From assembly GCF_013407935.1 (NCBI RefSeq), contig NZ_JACBZU010000002.1, forward strand, positions 434,001-498,000: a DNA stretch of 64,000 nt, in the 5' to 3' direction. The stretch comes from Allomuricauda sp. ARW1Y1. Lineage in GTDB: Bacteria > Bacteroidota > Bacteroidia > Flavobacteriales > Flavobacteriaceae. Below the pieces are notes generated by a model. That model had not been told where the DNA came from, did no database searches, and worked only from the letters and a program-made list of their open reading frames with translations. Positions 1-9,305 of the stretch are shown here, piece by piece; the first letter of the stretch is position 1; each line of letters opens with the position of its first letter. The translations under genes and the position numbers were made by a program.

Positions 1-791
1 GTGCCAACATGGTACAGCAGCTGGCCTATGGCATGGCCCATGCCAATGAGTATCTTAACCATGTCTCCTCGAGCGGACTCGAGAAGTCTTTCCCAGTTAC
101 CTTTACCGTAGCTGTGGGCGGCAACTATTTCTTTGAAATAGCCAAATTGAGGGCATTGCGGTGGCTTTGGACCAGTTTGGCATCGGAATATGGCATCAAA
201 AGCGATTGTCATATCCTGGCAATTCCATCCAAGCGCAACAAAACAATTTACGATTACAATGTGAACATGCTCCGAACCACGTCGGAATGCATGTCGGCAG
301 TATTGGGCGGGGCGGATACGGTTTGTAATCTACCCTATGATGCCCTCTACCACAAAGACAACGAATTTGGGGAACGCATTGCACGAAATCAATTGTTGCT
401 GTTGAAAGAAGAAAGTTATCTGGCCGGAGCATCCCAAATTGCAACAGGTTCCTATTACATCGAATCACTTACGCACCAATTGGCAGAAAAAGCCCTTTCC
501 CTTTTCAAGCAATTGGAAAAAGGAGGTGGATTTTTGGATGGGTTGAAGAAGGGAACCATCCAACAAAAAATAAAGGAGAGCGCCGAAAAGGAACAACAGC
601 TTTTTGATGAGGGAAAAATTGTTTCGTTGGGTACCAATACCTACCAAAATCCTGAAGATCGGATGAAGGACAGTCTCGAGCTTTACCCCTTTGTAAAGAC
701 CAAAGCGAGAAAAACCATCATTGAACCCATTATTGCGAGAAGATTAGCTGAAACTTCCGAACAAAAAAGATTGAACATAGAAAACACTTAA
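1..791 (+). CDS. mutA: Methylmalonyl-CoA mutase small subunit (5'-truncated)
   Basis: This is the C-terminal ~262 residues of the small subunit of methylmalonyl-CoA mutase, which with MutB interconverts succinyl-CoA and (R)-methylmalonyl-CoA in propionate metabolism. The frame is open from base 3 through the left edge, so the true start lies outside the window. The segment is the back half of a mutase TIM barrel (GGNYFFEIAKLRALRWLW, then a LRTTSE stretch) followed by the helical linker. It ends at about ARRLAET with no DxHxxG cobalamin motif, as expected for the non-catalytic B12-less subunit. A short AT-rich gene separates it from mutB, where the two are normally adjacent. In this family the small subunit is structural; this is established knowledge, not shown by the sequence. 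Confidence 0.93.
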   Translation, partial: ANMVQQLAYGMAHANEYLNHVSSSGLEKSFPVTFTVAVGGNYFFEIAKLRALRWLWTSLASEYGIKSDCHILAIPSKRNKTIYDYNVNMLRTTSECMSAVLGGADTVCNLPYDALYHKDNEFGERIARNQLLLLKEESYLAGASQIATGSYYIESLTHQLAEKALSLFKQLEKGGGFLDGLKKGTIQQKIKESAEKEQQLFDEGKIVSLGTNTYQNPEDRMKDSLELYPFVKTKARKTIIEPIIARRLAETSEQKRLNIENT

Positions 792-801
792 ACCATATGA
801 A

Positions 802-1326
802 ATGAATCCAAATCCGAATTACCCAAACTACACCTACTTAAAAACAACGATAATTATATTAATGCTTATGGTATCGACAGTATCCTTGGCTCAAGAAAAT
901 GCCTTGAAATTATCTAAAATGGAAAACGGAGAAATCAAGCGGACTAAATTTTACAACGAAGGAAGAAGAGTGAAAATAATAACTCACAATGGAGAAAAAT
1001 ATAAAGGTAAGTTTACCATCTTGGACAACGAAACTTTAAATATTGGAAACATCGACATTTCATTGAAAAAAATCAAAAGAATACGTCTTTCAGGAGATGG
1101 TAAAGTAATCGCTGGGGCTATTGCATTAGTTGTAGGCGCAAGTCTATCAATATATTCCATGATGTTGTTATCAACTGAAGTAGTCACTTTTGGATTGGTA
1201 AAATCGGCTAATGCTGGGAATCTGTTTTTAATTGGTAGTGCATTGAACATTGGTGGGATTTATTTTTTAATAGAAAACTCACCTAAAAGGGAAAATTGGA
1301 AAATAGAAATTGTTCAAAATGAGTAG
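802..1326 (+). CDS. Small secreted or membrane-anchored protein inserted between mutA and mutB
   Basis: Unrecognised 174-residue protein. It has a signal-peptide-like N-terminus (hydrophobic stretch [15 protein letters not shown]). A short beta-rich region follows, [19 protein letters not shown], that resembles the 'NGxxYxGxF' turns of Sm-like or barrel folds. Two hydrophobic segments lie at roughly residues 95-117 and 130-152, then a charged tail. It begins 10 nt after the mutA stop and its last 8 nt overlap the chosen mutB start, so it is translationally embedded in the operon. Three sampled 60-nt lines are 30-38% G+C, against 42-53% in sampled lines of mutB, suggesting a different origin. 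The family has no role I can name; participation in B12 or propionate metabolism is not supported by anything visible beyond position. Confidence 0.8.
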   Translation: MNPNPNYPNYTYLKTTIIILMLMVSTVSLAQENALKLSKMENGEIKRTKFYNEGRRVKIITHNGEKYKGKFTILDNETLNIGNIDISLKKIKRIRLSGDGKVIAGAIALVVGASLSIYSMMLLSTEVVTFGLVKSANAGNLFLIGSALNIGGIYFLIENSPKRENWKIEIVQNE

Positions 1327-3391
1327 AAAAAACCTTCAACAACTGGAATTGGCTGTCAGTTCGAGCGCTGTCGAGACCCAAAATTACGAGCACGAAAATT
1401 TCGCAGCAGGCATCTCTCCCTTTTTGCGCGGCCCCTACTCCACCATGTATGTTCGCCGGCCTTGGACCATTCGCCAATACGCAGGTTTTTCAACCGCCGA
1501 GGAAAGCAATGCGTTTTACAGAAGAAACCTGGAAGCTGGACAAAAAGGGCTTTCCGTAGCTTTCGATCTACCCACCCACCGTGGGTATGATTCCGACAAC
1601 GACCGAGTTGTCGGTGATGTGGGTAAAGCTGGTGTTGCCATAGATTCCATTGAGGACATGAAGATTTTGTTCAACGGTATCCCCTTGGATAAAATGTCTG
1701 TTTCCATGACCATGAACGGTGCGGTAATCCCCATAATGGCCTTTTATATCGTTGCGGGTTTGGAACAAGGCGTTTCCATAGAACAGCTATCCGGGACCAT
1801 ACAAAACGATATTTTAAAGGAGTTCATGGTGCGTAACACCTACATTTATCCGCCAACGCCATCCATGCAAATCGTAGCGGACATTTTTGAGTTTACCAGC
1901 AAGAACATGCCCCGTTTCAATAGCATCAGTATTTCGGGCTACCACATGCATGAGGCCGGAGCCCCGGCATCCATGGAGTTGGCCTACACTTTGGCCGATG
2001 GGGTGGAATACATTCGAACCGGGATACAGGCAGGTCTCAAAATCGATGAATTTGCACCAAGGCTTTCCTTTTTCTGGGGAATTGGGATGAACCACTTTGT
2101 GGAAATCGCCAAAATGCGAGCAGGAAGAATGCTCTGGGCCAAGTTGTTGCAACAGTTCAACCCCAAAAACGAGAAATCCTCCATGCTCCGCACCCATAGT
2201 CAAACCAGCGGATGGAGTTTGACCGAGCAGGACCCTTTCAACAATGTAGCCAGAACCACCATTGAAGCTATGGCTGCTGCCTTTGGTGGCACACAAAGCC
2301 TGCACACCAATGCTTTGGACGAGGCCATTGCCTTACCCACAGATTTCTCGGCGCGTATTGCACGCAACACGCAAATCTATCTGCAACAAGAGACCCATAT
2401 TACCCGAACCGTAGATCCTTGGGCCGGTAGTCAAAAAGTAGAAGAATTGACTCATGAGATTGCTGAACATGCCTGGGAACTGATTCAAGAGGTAGAAAAA
2501 TTAGGGGGAATGACCAAAGCCATCGAAAAAGGTATCCCCAAAATGCGGATTGAGGAAGCCGCAGCCAAAAAACAGGCACGTATCGATAGTGGCCAAGATG
2601 TCATTGTTGGCGTCAATAAATACCGACTGGAAAACGAAGAAGAGCTGCAAATCTTGGAAGTGGATAATGCCAAAGTACGCAAGCAGCAAATGGCACGTTT
2701 GGAACAAATCCGCAGCACAAGAGATTCTGAAAAAGTAGAACAGGCCCTAGAAGCCATTCGAATAGCAGCCAAAAAAGCCTCCGAGAACAACACCGACCGT
2801 GGAAATTTGTTAGCTTTAGCCATTGAAGCTGCCAAAGAACGTGCTACGCTAGGCGAAATCAGCAATGCCATGGAAAGTGCCTTTGGACGCTATAGAGCAA
2901 AAATCCAATCCTTTACCGGAGTGTATTCCAAAGAAATCAAAAACGACGAAAGTTTTGAAAATGCCCGTAAGTTGGCCGATGCCTTTGCCGAACAGGAAGG
3001 GCGTAGACCACGGATAATGGTGGCCAAAATGGGTCAAGACGGTCATGACCGTGGCGCCAAAGTGGTAGCCACTGGCTACGCCGACCTTGGTTTTGATGTG
3101 GATATTGGTCCTCTATTTCAGACTCCCGCCGAGGTGGCCAAACAGGCCGTGGAAAACGATGTACACGTGCTCGGGATTTCCTCCTTGGCAGGTGGACATA
3201 AAACCTTGGTTCCCGAAGTAATTCAAGAACTCAAAAAATACGGTCGGGAAGATATCATGGTGATTGTTGGAGGGGTAATTCCGAAGCAGGATTACAAACA
3301 TTTGCTGGACAATGGTGCGGTGGCAGTATTCGGACCAGGTACGAAGATTGCCGATGCGGCCACGGAAATCCTGAACATCCTTCTGGATTAG
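1319..3391 (+). CDS. mutB: Methylmalonyl-CoA mutase large (catalytic) subunit
   Basis: Adenosylcobalamin-dependent mutase converting succinyl-CoA to methylmalonyl-CoA. The 690-residue product starts with the N-terminal substrate-binding TIM barrel ([53 protein letters not shown]). After a linker it ends in the flavodoxin-like B12 domain, whose DGHDRG (DxHxxG) motif at residues 574-579 holds the lower axial histidine H576. A glycine-rich GGVIPKQDY and a terminal [11 protein letters not shown] segment complete the B12 site. I chose the ATG giving [10 protein letters not shown]; a TTG three codons upstream is also in frame but less likely. The start lies inside the end of the preceding small gene, consistent with translational coupling. 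Length fits the family. Confidence 0.97.
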   Translation: MSRKNLQQLELAVSSSAVETQNYEHENFAAGISPFLRGPYSTMYVRRPWTIRQYAGFSTAEESNAFYRRNLEAGQKGLSVAFDLPTHRGYDSDNDRVVGDVGKAGVAIDSIEDMKILFNGIPLDKMSVSMTMNGAVIPIMAFYIVAGLEQGVSIEQLSGTIQNDILKEFMVRNTYIYPPTPSMQIVADIFEFTSKNMPRFNSISISGYHMHEAGAPASMELAYTLADGVEYIRTGIQAGLKIDEFAPRLSFFWGIGMNHFVEIAKMRAGRMLWAKLLQQFNPKNEKSSMLRTHSQTSGWSLTEQDPFNNVARTTIEAMAAAFGGTQSLHTNALDEAIALPTDFSARIARNTQIYLQQETHITRTVDPWAGSQKVEELTHEIAEHAWELIQEVEKLGGMTKAIEKGIPKMRIEEAAAKKQARIDSGQDVIVGVNKYRLENEEELQILEVDNAKVRKQQMARLEQIRSTRDSEKVEQALEAIRIAAKKASENNTDRGNLLALAIEAAKERATLGEISNAMESAFGRYRAKIQSFTGVYSKEIKNDESFENARKLADAFAEQEGRRPRIMVAKMGQDGHDRGAKVVATGYADLGFDVDIGPLFQTPAEVAKQAVENDVHVLGISSLAGGHKTLVPEVIQELKKYGREDIMVIVGGVIPKQDYKHLLDNGAVAVFGPGTKIADAATEILNILLD

Positions 3392-3525
3392 GATTCGTAA
3401 CCATCTTGTGCCTAAAAGTTTAACTTTATTTAACGCAGCATAGCAGGTTTATTCACCCCCTGTTAACAAATTACATTTTATCGCATCTTAAATAATCGTA
3501 TTTTTAACGCCTAACTTACTATGAA
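3392..3525. other. Intergenic region upstream of parA
   Basis: The 133-nt gap separates the mutase operon from parA. It is AT-rich, with runs such as TTTAACTTTATTTAACG, and presumably carries the parAB promoter. I could not find a full TAnnTTTG -7 box or any clear rho-independent hairpin, and there is no parS-like 16-mer. Confidence 0.4.
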
Positions 3526-4299
3526 ATGGGCAAGATTATTGCAATAGCAAACCAAAAGGGTGGTGTTGGAAAAACGACCACTACGGTTAACCTTGCAGCC
3601 TCTTTGGGCGTATTGGAAAAAAAAGTACTGCTGATTGATGCAGACCCCCAAGCCAATGCTACCTCTGGATTGGGCATTGATGTGGATTCCATGGAAAACG
3701 GAACCTACCAGCTTCTGGAACATACCATGAGCGTTGAAGAAGTAACGGTTACCACAGATTCCCCGAATGTTGACCTAGTCCCTGCTCACATTGACCTTGT
3801 GGCCATCGAAATCGAATTGGTGGACAAGGACAACAGGGAATATATGATGAAAGAAGCCCTGAAGAATCTGGGTGACAAGTACGATTTTGTATTGATCGAC
3901 TGTGCGCCGTCTTTGGGATTGCTCACGTTGAACGCGCTTACCGCAGCCGATTCGGTAATGATCCCGATTCAATGCGAGTACTTTGCCTTGGAAGGCCTTG
4001 GAAAGTTATTGAACACTGTAAAAAGTGTACAGAAAATACATAACAACGATTTGGACATCGAAGGAATGTTGTTGACCATGTACGATTCTAGGTTACGACT
4101 TTCCAACCAAGTGGTTGAAGAAGTGAAAAAGCACTTCGCGGATATGGTTTTTGATACCATCATCCAGAGAAACGTTAGGCTGAGCGAGGCCCCAAGTTAT
4201 GGCGAAAGCATCATAAAATATGATGCCAGTAGCAAAGGTGCCTCCAATTACCTTAACTTGGCCAACGAAATTTTGAAGAAAAACAAGGAGAAAGTTTAG
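3526..4299 (+). CDS. parA: ParA/Soj-family chromosome partitioning ATPase
   Basis: Deviant Walker-type ATPase of 257 residues that cooperates with ParB in segregating the replication origin. The deviant Walker A motif KGGVGKTT spans residues 11-18, the A' motif LLIDADPQAN holds the conserved Asp near 40, and Walker B reads VLIDCAPSLG. The C-terminal RNVRLSEAPSYG segment is the classic Soj signature. The ATG at the given start is preferred over one 5 nt upstream in another frame. It is followed immediately by parB with no gap, so the two form an operon. There is no N-terminal helix-turn-helix, which fits chromosomal type Ib ParA rather than plasmid ParA. Confidence 0.97.
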   Translation: MGKIIAIANQKGGVGKTTTTVNLAASLGVLEKKVLLIDADPQANATSGLGIDVDSMENGTYQLLEHTMSVEEVTVTTDSPNVDLVPAHIDLVAIEIELVDKDNREYMMKEALKNLGDKYDFVLIDCAPSLGLLTLNALTAADSVMIPIQCEYFALEGLGKLLNTVKSVQKIHNNDLDIEGMLLTMYDSRLRLSNQVVEEVKKHFADMVFDTIIQRNVRLSEAPSYGESIIKYDASSKGASNYLNLANEILKKNKEKV

Positions 4300-5205
4300 A
4301 TGGCGAAAGCAACAAAAAAACAGGCGTTGGGAAGAGGCCTGTCCGCTCTTTTGAATGATCCGGACAACGATATTAAATCAGTTTCGGATAAAAATGCGGA
4401 CAAGGTTATTGGAAATGTAGTAGAACTGGACATCAATTCCATTGAAGTCAATCCTTTTCAGCCACGTTCCAATTTTAACGACGAAACCCTTGAAGAACTG
4501 GCCAGTTCCATTCGCGAGCTTGGCATTATACAGCCCATTACGGTACGAAAACTGGATTTCAACAAATTCCAGCTGGTCTCTGGGGAACGTAGGTTCCGTG
4601 CCTCCAAGTTGGTGGGATTGGAAACCATTCCTGCCTATATCCGCATTGCCAACGATCAAGAATCCTTGGAAATGGCTTTGGTGGAGAATATCCAAAGGCA
4701 AGATTTGGATCCCATCGAAATCGCTTTGTCCTATCAGCGACTTATTGATGAGATTGAAATCACGCAGGAAAAATTGAGCGATCGTGTGGGCAAAAAGCGT
4801 TCAACCATTACCAATTACCTGCGTCTGCTGAAGTTGGACCCTATTATCCAAACGGGAATGCGTGATGGGTTCATCAGCATGGGCCATGGTAGGGCGCTTA
4901 TCAATATTGATAAGAAAAAAGACCAGATCGCCATTTACGAGAAAGTGGTTTCCGAAGGTTTGTCCGTAAGGGCCACGGAGCAACTGGTGAAAGCAAGAAA
5001 AGAACCTGAAAGTGCAGGTTCAGTCAAGAAAAAATCCACCCAGGACGTACCCGAATTCGTTTCCAAAAGTCTTGATTCCATTAAAGAACGGCTTGCGACC
5101 AAAGTAGATATTACCACATCCAAAAACGGAAAAGGAAAAATTGTGATACCCTTCCACTCGGAAGAAGACTTTAAGCGTATCAAAAAATTATTGACAGGTG
5201 AATAA
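4300..5205 (+). CDS. parB: ParB-family partitioning protein (CTPase, parS-binding)
   Basis: ParB/Spo0J family protein of 301 residues. The N-terminus ALGRGLSALL is the ParA-stimulating segment. The ParB/Srx CTPase domain follows, with PFQPR, GERRFRA and MALVENIQRQDLDPIE. The helix-turn-helix region (QEKLSDRVGKKRSTITNYLR) should recognise parS, and the C-terminal ~50 residues are the dimerisation domain (IVIPFHSEEDFKRIKKLL). Its start directly abuts the parA stop, and its end overlaps the GTG start of the following DUF5683 gene. ParB clamps load at parS near the origin; no parS site was recognised in this window. Confidence 0.96.
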   Translation: MAKATKKQALGRGLSALLNDPDNDIKSVSDKNADKVIGNVVELDINSIEVNPFQPRSNFNDETLEELASSIRELGIIQPITVRKLDFNKFQLVSGERRFRASKLVGLETIPAYIRIANDQESLEMALVENIQRQDLDPIEIALSYQRLIDEIEITQEKLSDRVGKKRSTITNYLRLLKLDPIIQTGMRDGFISMGHGRALINIDKKKDQIAIYEKVVSEGLSVRATEQLVKARKEPESAGSVKKKSTQDVPEFVSKSLDSIKERLATKVDITTSKNGKGKIVIPFHSEEDFKRIKKLLTGE

Positions 5206-5854
5206 AAACCTCCTTTTACTGCTCTTTTCCTTTTTGTGGTTGCAGTTAGGTTTTTCTCAAGAAGAAGAGAAAAAGGAAAACGAAAAGCAACCTCAGCAGA
5301 CCCAAGAGGCAGACTCCCTTACACAAAACATGAAAGGGAAAGGGGTCACTTTTGAAGAGGTTACAAAGCAAGAAAACATCAATCCGCTAGCGCCCAGCAA
5401 AGCTGCCTTCTATTCTGCTATTCTGCCCGGTCTTGGTCAAATTTACAATAAGCGATATTGGAAAGCACCTATCGTTTGGGGAGCCATGGGAACCGGTATT
5501 TATGTGTACTCCTTCAACAACACCGAATATAGAAGAGCCCGAAATGCGTTTAAACGGCGGCTGGCCGGCTTTGAGGACGACGAGTTCTTTGACCTGAACG
5601 GGGATGGCGTTGGTCCGGATGTGTCTTCCGAAGCCTTGCAATCGGCACAAGAAAATACGCAACGGGACAGGGACCTGGCCTTGGTGATTACCATAGCACT
5701 CTACGCCTTGAACATCATCGATGCCAACGTGGATTCCCATTTAAAGCAATATAATGTAAGTGATGATTTGGCGGTGGATTTTAACCCCGTAATAGACATC
5801 AATCCATTTACCAACGACCTTAACTATGGCATGGCCATGGTGATAAAATTTTAG
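5198..5854 (+). CDS. DUF5683 membrane protein of unknown function
   Basis: A 218-residue Bacteroidota protein starting at a GTG that overlaps the end of parB by 8 nt. The N-terminus LLLLLFSFLWLQLGFSQ is a signal peptide, followed by a Glu/Lys/Gln-rich linker. The DUF5683 core begins at about SKAAFYSAILPGLGQIYNKRYWKAPIVWG, a hallmark helix pair with P-G-x-G-Q-I-Y-N. A later hydrophobic segment is ALVITIALYALNIIDANVD. The C-terminus resembles a short outer-membrane-like beta segment (GMAMVIKF). Sitting between parB and dapB, tightly packed, is the usual flavobacterial arrangement to my knowledge, but no function is established; envelope localisation is inferred from the signal peptide. Confidence 0.9.
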   Translation: MNKNLLLLLFSFLWLQLGFSQEEEKKENEKQPQQTQEADSLTQNMKGKGVTFEEVTKQENINPLAPSKAAFYSAILPGLGQIYNKRYWKAPIVWGAMGTGIYVYSFNNTEYRRARNAFKRRLAGFEDDEFFDLNGDGVGPDVSSEALQSAQENTQRDRDLALVITIALYALNIIDANVDSHLKQYNVSDDLAVDFNPVIDINPFTNDLNYGMAMVIKF

Positions 5855-5857
5855 CGT

Positions 5858-6559
5858 ATGAAGATTGCTCTTTTCGGATATGGCAAAATGGGAAAAATGA
5901 TCGAGCAAATCGCTCAAGAACGGGGCCATACCATTGTAGCAAAAATTGATGACCCCAAACAAGATGTGGATTACAGCTCCATGGACGTTGCCATTGATTT
6001 CAGTACCCCCGAAGCTGCTTTTGACAACATTACCAACTGCTTTACAAACCAGGTACCGGTAATCAGCGGCACCACCGGGTGGTTGGACCGGTTTTCACAA
6101 GCGGTGCGTATCTGTGAAGAAAACAAGAGTGCTTTTATCTATGCCTCCAACTTCAGTTTGGGCGTTAATCTCTTTTTTGAACTCAATAAAAAGTTGGCCC
6201 AAATGATGTCGACCGTGGAGCAATATCATGTTTCCATGGAAGAAATACATCACACCCAAAAACTGGATGCACCGAGCGGAACGGCCATAACTTTAGCCGA
6301 AGGCATTATCGAGAACAGTTCCTACGAAAACTGGAAACTAGATGAATCCGACGACAAAACCATCCCAATAAAATCCATCAGGGAGGGCATGGTACCGGGA
6401 ACGCACACCATTTTTTATAAAAGCCCTGTGGACACCATCGAGATAAAGCACGAAGCGCACAACAGGGAAGGTTTTGCATTGGGTGCGGTTATCGCAGCCG
6501 AATGGATTCAGGGAAAAACAGGTGTGTTCACCATGAAGGACGTGTTAAACCTAAGCTAA
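5858..6559 (+). CDS. dapB: 4-Hydroxy-tetrahydrodipicolinate reductase
   Basis: NAD(P)H-dependent reductase of the diaminopimelate/lysine pathway, supplying peptidoglycan and lysine precursors. The 233-residue product has the nucleotide-binding GYGKMGKMI at residues 7-15. The catalytic region EIHHTQKLDAPSGTA includes H131, H132 and K135 and the substrate-binding SGT. It is slightly shorter than the ~270-residue E. coli enzyme, as usual in this phylum. It starts 3 nt after the DUF5683 stop and is followed by lepB after 49 nt, so it belongs to the same transcription unit. Confidence 0.96.
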   Translation: MKIALFGYGKMGKMIEQIAQERGHTIVAKIDDPKQDVDYSSMDVAIDFSTPEAAFDNITNCFTNQVPVISGTTGWLDRFSQAVRICEENKSAFIYASNFSLGVNLFFELNKKLAQMMSTVEQYHVSMEEIHHTQKLDAPSGTAITLAEGIIENSSYENWKLDESDDKTIPIKSIREGMVPGTHTIFYKSPVDTIEIKHEAHNREGFALGAVIAAEWIQGKTGVFTMKDVLNLS

Positions 6560-6608
6560 AAAACGTAACAACAATTTAGGCCGAGAGTCTAACAAAGAAA
6601 TATGTATT

Positions 6609-8351
6609 ATGGACGGAATTCAGTGGATTATTTTTATTCTGATAATTCAGGTCATCCATTTCTTGGGAACTTGGAAACTCTACGTTAAAGCCGGAAGAAA
6701 GGCATGGGAAGCCGCCATACCCGTGTATAATGGGATTATTTTGATGAAAATCATCAACAGGCCTTCGTGGTGGGTCATTTTATTGTTCATTCCCATCATC
6801 AATTTATTGATGTTCCCCGTGGTATGGGTGGAAACCATCCGAAGCTTTGGCAAAAACTCGTTGGTAGACACCTGGTTGGTGATATTGACACTTGGCTTTT
6901 ACATTTTTTATATCAACTACGCAGAAGATGTACAATACATTGAAGACCGCAGCCTAAAACCAAAAACAGGTTTGGGAGAATGGGTCAGTTCCATCGTATT
7001 TGCGATAGTGGCAGCAACCTTTGTCCATACCTACTTTATACAACCCTACGTGATACCCACAGGGTCTTTGGAACGTACACTTCGTGTGGGCGACTTCTTG
7101 TTTGTGAGCAAGTTCCACTATGGGGCTCGCGTACCTATGACCACCTTGGCTGCCCCCATGGTGCACGATACACTTCCTGTGCTCAAAACCCGCTCATATT
7201 TAGCCGACGTTAACCCAGATACCTACAAAACTTCTTGGATCAACAAACTACAATTGCCATACATGCGATTGCCCGGGTTTGAAAAGGTGGAGAAAAACGA
7301 TATTGTCGTCTTTAGTTTGCCAGCGGATACCTTGTATCAGTTTTTCAAGGCACAAAAAGCGGTCATCAAGCCCATCGACAAAAAATCGAACTACGTAAAA
7401 CGATGTGTGGGAACCCCTGGGGATTCTTTGGAAGTCATCAACGGATATGTCTACATCAACGGGGAACAGCTTCAACTGTCTGACAGGGCAAAACCGATGT
7501 ACGTTTACAAAATTTACGCTAAAAATGGCGTCTCCAGTAGATATTTGGAAGAAGTGGACGCATCAGATTATGTCCGCAAATATATCGCTACTAACATCAA
7601 TGAAGCGCAATACAATGCTTTGGCTCCCTTTATTTCAGGTGGAAGGCCAGCTGGAGATGGCAAAATTGAATTGTTCACACAGGAGCAGGGAATCCCTACC
7701 GAGGTTATCCGTCAATTAAGGCTTTCCCTTAGCGAAGAAAAACCGCGTTCCCGAATGGCGAACCTCACCCACGATATGGTGACGGCGCTCAGAAATAATC
7801 CCGCTATTGATTCCGTGGTTCAAACTGTAGAGCCCAAAGGCATGTACGGAGGAAACACCTTTCCACAAAAACCCAATCTATATCCTTGGAACAACGACAA
7901 CTTTGGTCCTATTTACATTCCAAAAGCTGGAACTACCGTAGCCATCAATTCGAGGACTATTCCCTTGTACAAGAAAATCATTCGCGATTACGAGCACAAC
8001 GAGGTAAAGGTTACCGGAACCAAAGTGTTTATTAATGGCGAAGAAGCCAATTCGTACACATTTAAGCAAGACTACTATTGGATGATGGGAGACAACCGCG
8101 ACCACTCCGAGGACAGCAGGACGTGGGGGTATGTTCCGGCAGACCACATTGTGGGCAAGCCCGTATTCCTTTGGATGAGTTTTGACAATTTTAGGCAAGG
8201 TATCGCCAATTGGAGAGTGCGATGGGACCGTGTGTTCACCACCGTTGGCGGAAGTGGCCAACCTGTTTCCTATTTCTGGTACTTCATCGGACTTTTGGCC
8301 GCTTGGTTCATTTTTGATTTCGTCCGAAAACGAAAGAAGAAAAACGCATAA
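6609..8351 (+). CDS. lepB: Signal peptidase I, long Bacteroidota form
   Basis: Membrane serine protease that removes signal peptides from exported proteins. The 580-residue product is much longer than E. coli LepB (324). Residues 1-110 form a multi-helix DUF5684-like membrane domain (QWIIFILIIQVIHFLG, PSWWVILLFIPIINLL). The protease domain begins near 120 with one more transmembrane segment. The catalytic Ser is S153 in IPTGSLERTL and the general-base Lys is K264 in NYVKRCVGTPGD. A ~200-residue insertion follows before box E, MMGDNRDHSEDSR, at about residues 493-505. A last hydrophobic segment (YFWYFIGLLAAWFIFDF) precedes a basic tail. S-L instead of S-M in the nucleophile box is typical of the phylum. 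Confidence 0.95.
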   Translation: MDGIQWIIFILIIQVIHFLGTWKLYVKAGRKAWEAAIPVYNGIILMKIINRPSWWVILLFIPIINLLMFPVVWVETIRSFGKNSLVDTWLVILTLGFYIFYINYAEDVQYIEDRSLKPKTGLGEWVSSIVFAIVAATFVHTYFIQPYVIPTGSLERTLRVGDFLFVSKFHYGARVPMTTLAAPMVHDTLPVLKTRSYLADVNPDTYKTSWINKLQLPYMRLPGFEKVEKNDIVVFSLPADTLYQFFKAQKAVIKPIDKKSNYVKRCVGTPGDSLEVINGYVYINGEQLQLSDRAKPMYVYKIYAKNGVSSRYLEEVDASDYVRKYIATNINEAQYNALAPFISGGRPAGDGKIELFTQEQGIPTEVIRQLRLSLSEEKPRSRMANLTHDMVTALRNNPAIDSVVQTVEPKGMYGGNTFPQKPNLYPWNNDNFGPIYIPKAGTTVAINSRTIPLYKKIIRDYEHNEVKVTGTKVFINGEEANSYTFKQDYYWMMGDNRDHSEDSRTWGYVPADHIVGKPVFLWMSFDNFRQGIANWRVRWDRVFTTVGGSGQPVSYFWYFIGLLAAWFIFDFVRKRKKKNA

Positions 8352-8371
8352 GATTATAAAACCGAAGTTCC

Positions 8372-9004
8372 TTGAAAATTCTTGTCCACCCTTCCTATTT
8401 TCCAAGTATTGCCACCTTTGCGGCTATTGTCCAGCATGAGGTGATTTGGGAGGCGAAGGACAATTTTCAAAAACAGACCTACCGCAACCGTTGCTACATT
8501 GCTACGGACAAGGGCAAGCATATGCTCAATATTCCCATTCAGCATGTTGGAGGGAAAGAAGGGCGTCAAAAATATGCAGATGTCACCACCGAGAATAGCT
8601 ACAATTGGAAAAAGGAACACTGGAGGACCTTGGAAACGGCTTACAGAACCTCTCCTTTTTTTGAATTTTATGAAGATGACATCAAACCGCTTTATGAAGG
8701 AGATGAGGATGCACTCTATGATTTCAATCTAAAGACCATTGAAGCCGTTGCAGAATGCATAGGGATTGCCGTACCGCATGAAAAAACCACGATTTACGAA
8801 GTGCGACCAGAAGTTTACTTCGATGCCCGTTTTTTGGTAGAGGCCAAAAAAGAAAAAGACTGGTCTATGGAGCCCTACCCGCAGGTATTTGAAGAACGAC
8901 ATGGCTTTATTCCCAACTTGAGCATTCTGGACCTGTTGTTCAATGAAGGTACCAATGCCCTCGACTACCTGAAAGATTTCCCTTTAGATTTGCAACATGC
9001 TTAG
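8372..9004 (+). CDS. WbqC-family protein
   Basis: A 210-residue WbqC-like protein. Members are found near polysaccharide and glycolipid genes, but no enzymatic activity is firmly assigned. The start is a TTG (MKILVHPSYFPSIATFAAIVQ); no in-frame ATG occurs before the conserved N-terminus, so TTG is required. Family features seen are the PSYFP start, the central YRNRCYIATDKGKHMLNIPI and the NIPIQHVGG segment. The Trp/Tyr-rich WKKEHWRTLETAYRTSPFFEFY stretch is also present, as is the C-terminal LSILDLLFNEG. It lies directly downstream of lepB and overlaps the next gene by 8 nt. Confidence 0.88.
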   Translation: MKILVHPSYFPSIATFAAIVQHEVIWEAKDNFQKQTYRNRCYIATDKGKHMLNIPIQHVGGKEGRQKYADVTTENSYNWKKEHWRTLETAYRTSPFFEFYEDDIKPLYEGDEDALYDFNLKTIEAVAECIGIAVPHEKTTIYEVRPEVYFDARFLVEAKKEKDWSMEPYPQVFEERHGFIPNLSILDLLFNEGTNALDYLKDFPLDLQHA

Positions 9005-9305
9005 GCACTTTATCCATTATGGCATTCATTTTTTGGTGCCCATACTCATTGCGTTCTGGTTTTTTAAGGGTAACCGTATCAAGGTTACATTGATTCTTCT
9101 AGCTGGAATCCTGATTGATGTTGATCATTTATGGGCCGACCCCCTTTTTGACCCGCAGCGCTGCAGCGTAGGGTTTCACTTCCTGCACAGTTATTGGGCC
9201 ATTGCCCTCTATGCCATCTTACCGTTTTTTAAACCTACCCGGATAATCGGATTGGCTTTGATCATCCATATTATCGCAGATTCCATGGATTGCCTATTGA
9301 TGTGA
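8997..9305 (+). CDS. DUF6122 small membrane protein
   Basis: A 102-residue integral membrane protein with about three hydrophobic segments and a conserved His/Asp pattern: RHFIHYGIHFLVP near the N-terminus, then ILIDVDHLWADPLFDPQRCS, then FHFLHSYWA. The His- and Asp-rich loops between helices (D-V-D-H, H-x-x-H) recall metal-dependent membrane hydrolases, but that is inference only. It overlaps the end of the WbqC gene by 8 nt. Its stop overlaps the stop of the convergent minus-strand endonuclease-family gene by 12 nt. Confidence 0.85.
   Translation: MLRHFIHYGIHFLVPILIAFWFFKGNRIKVTLILLAGILIDVDHLWADPLFDPQRCSVGFHFLHSYWAIALYAILPFFKPTRIIGLALIIHIIADSMDCLLM

Noticed and set aside
3164..3169. CACGTG core inside mutB as a possible parS site near parAB
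   Set aside because: The flanks do not match the TGTTnCACGTGnAACA parS consensus and it lies in coding sequence; no other parS-like 16-mer was found.
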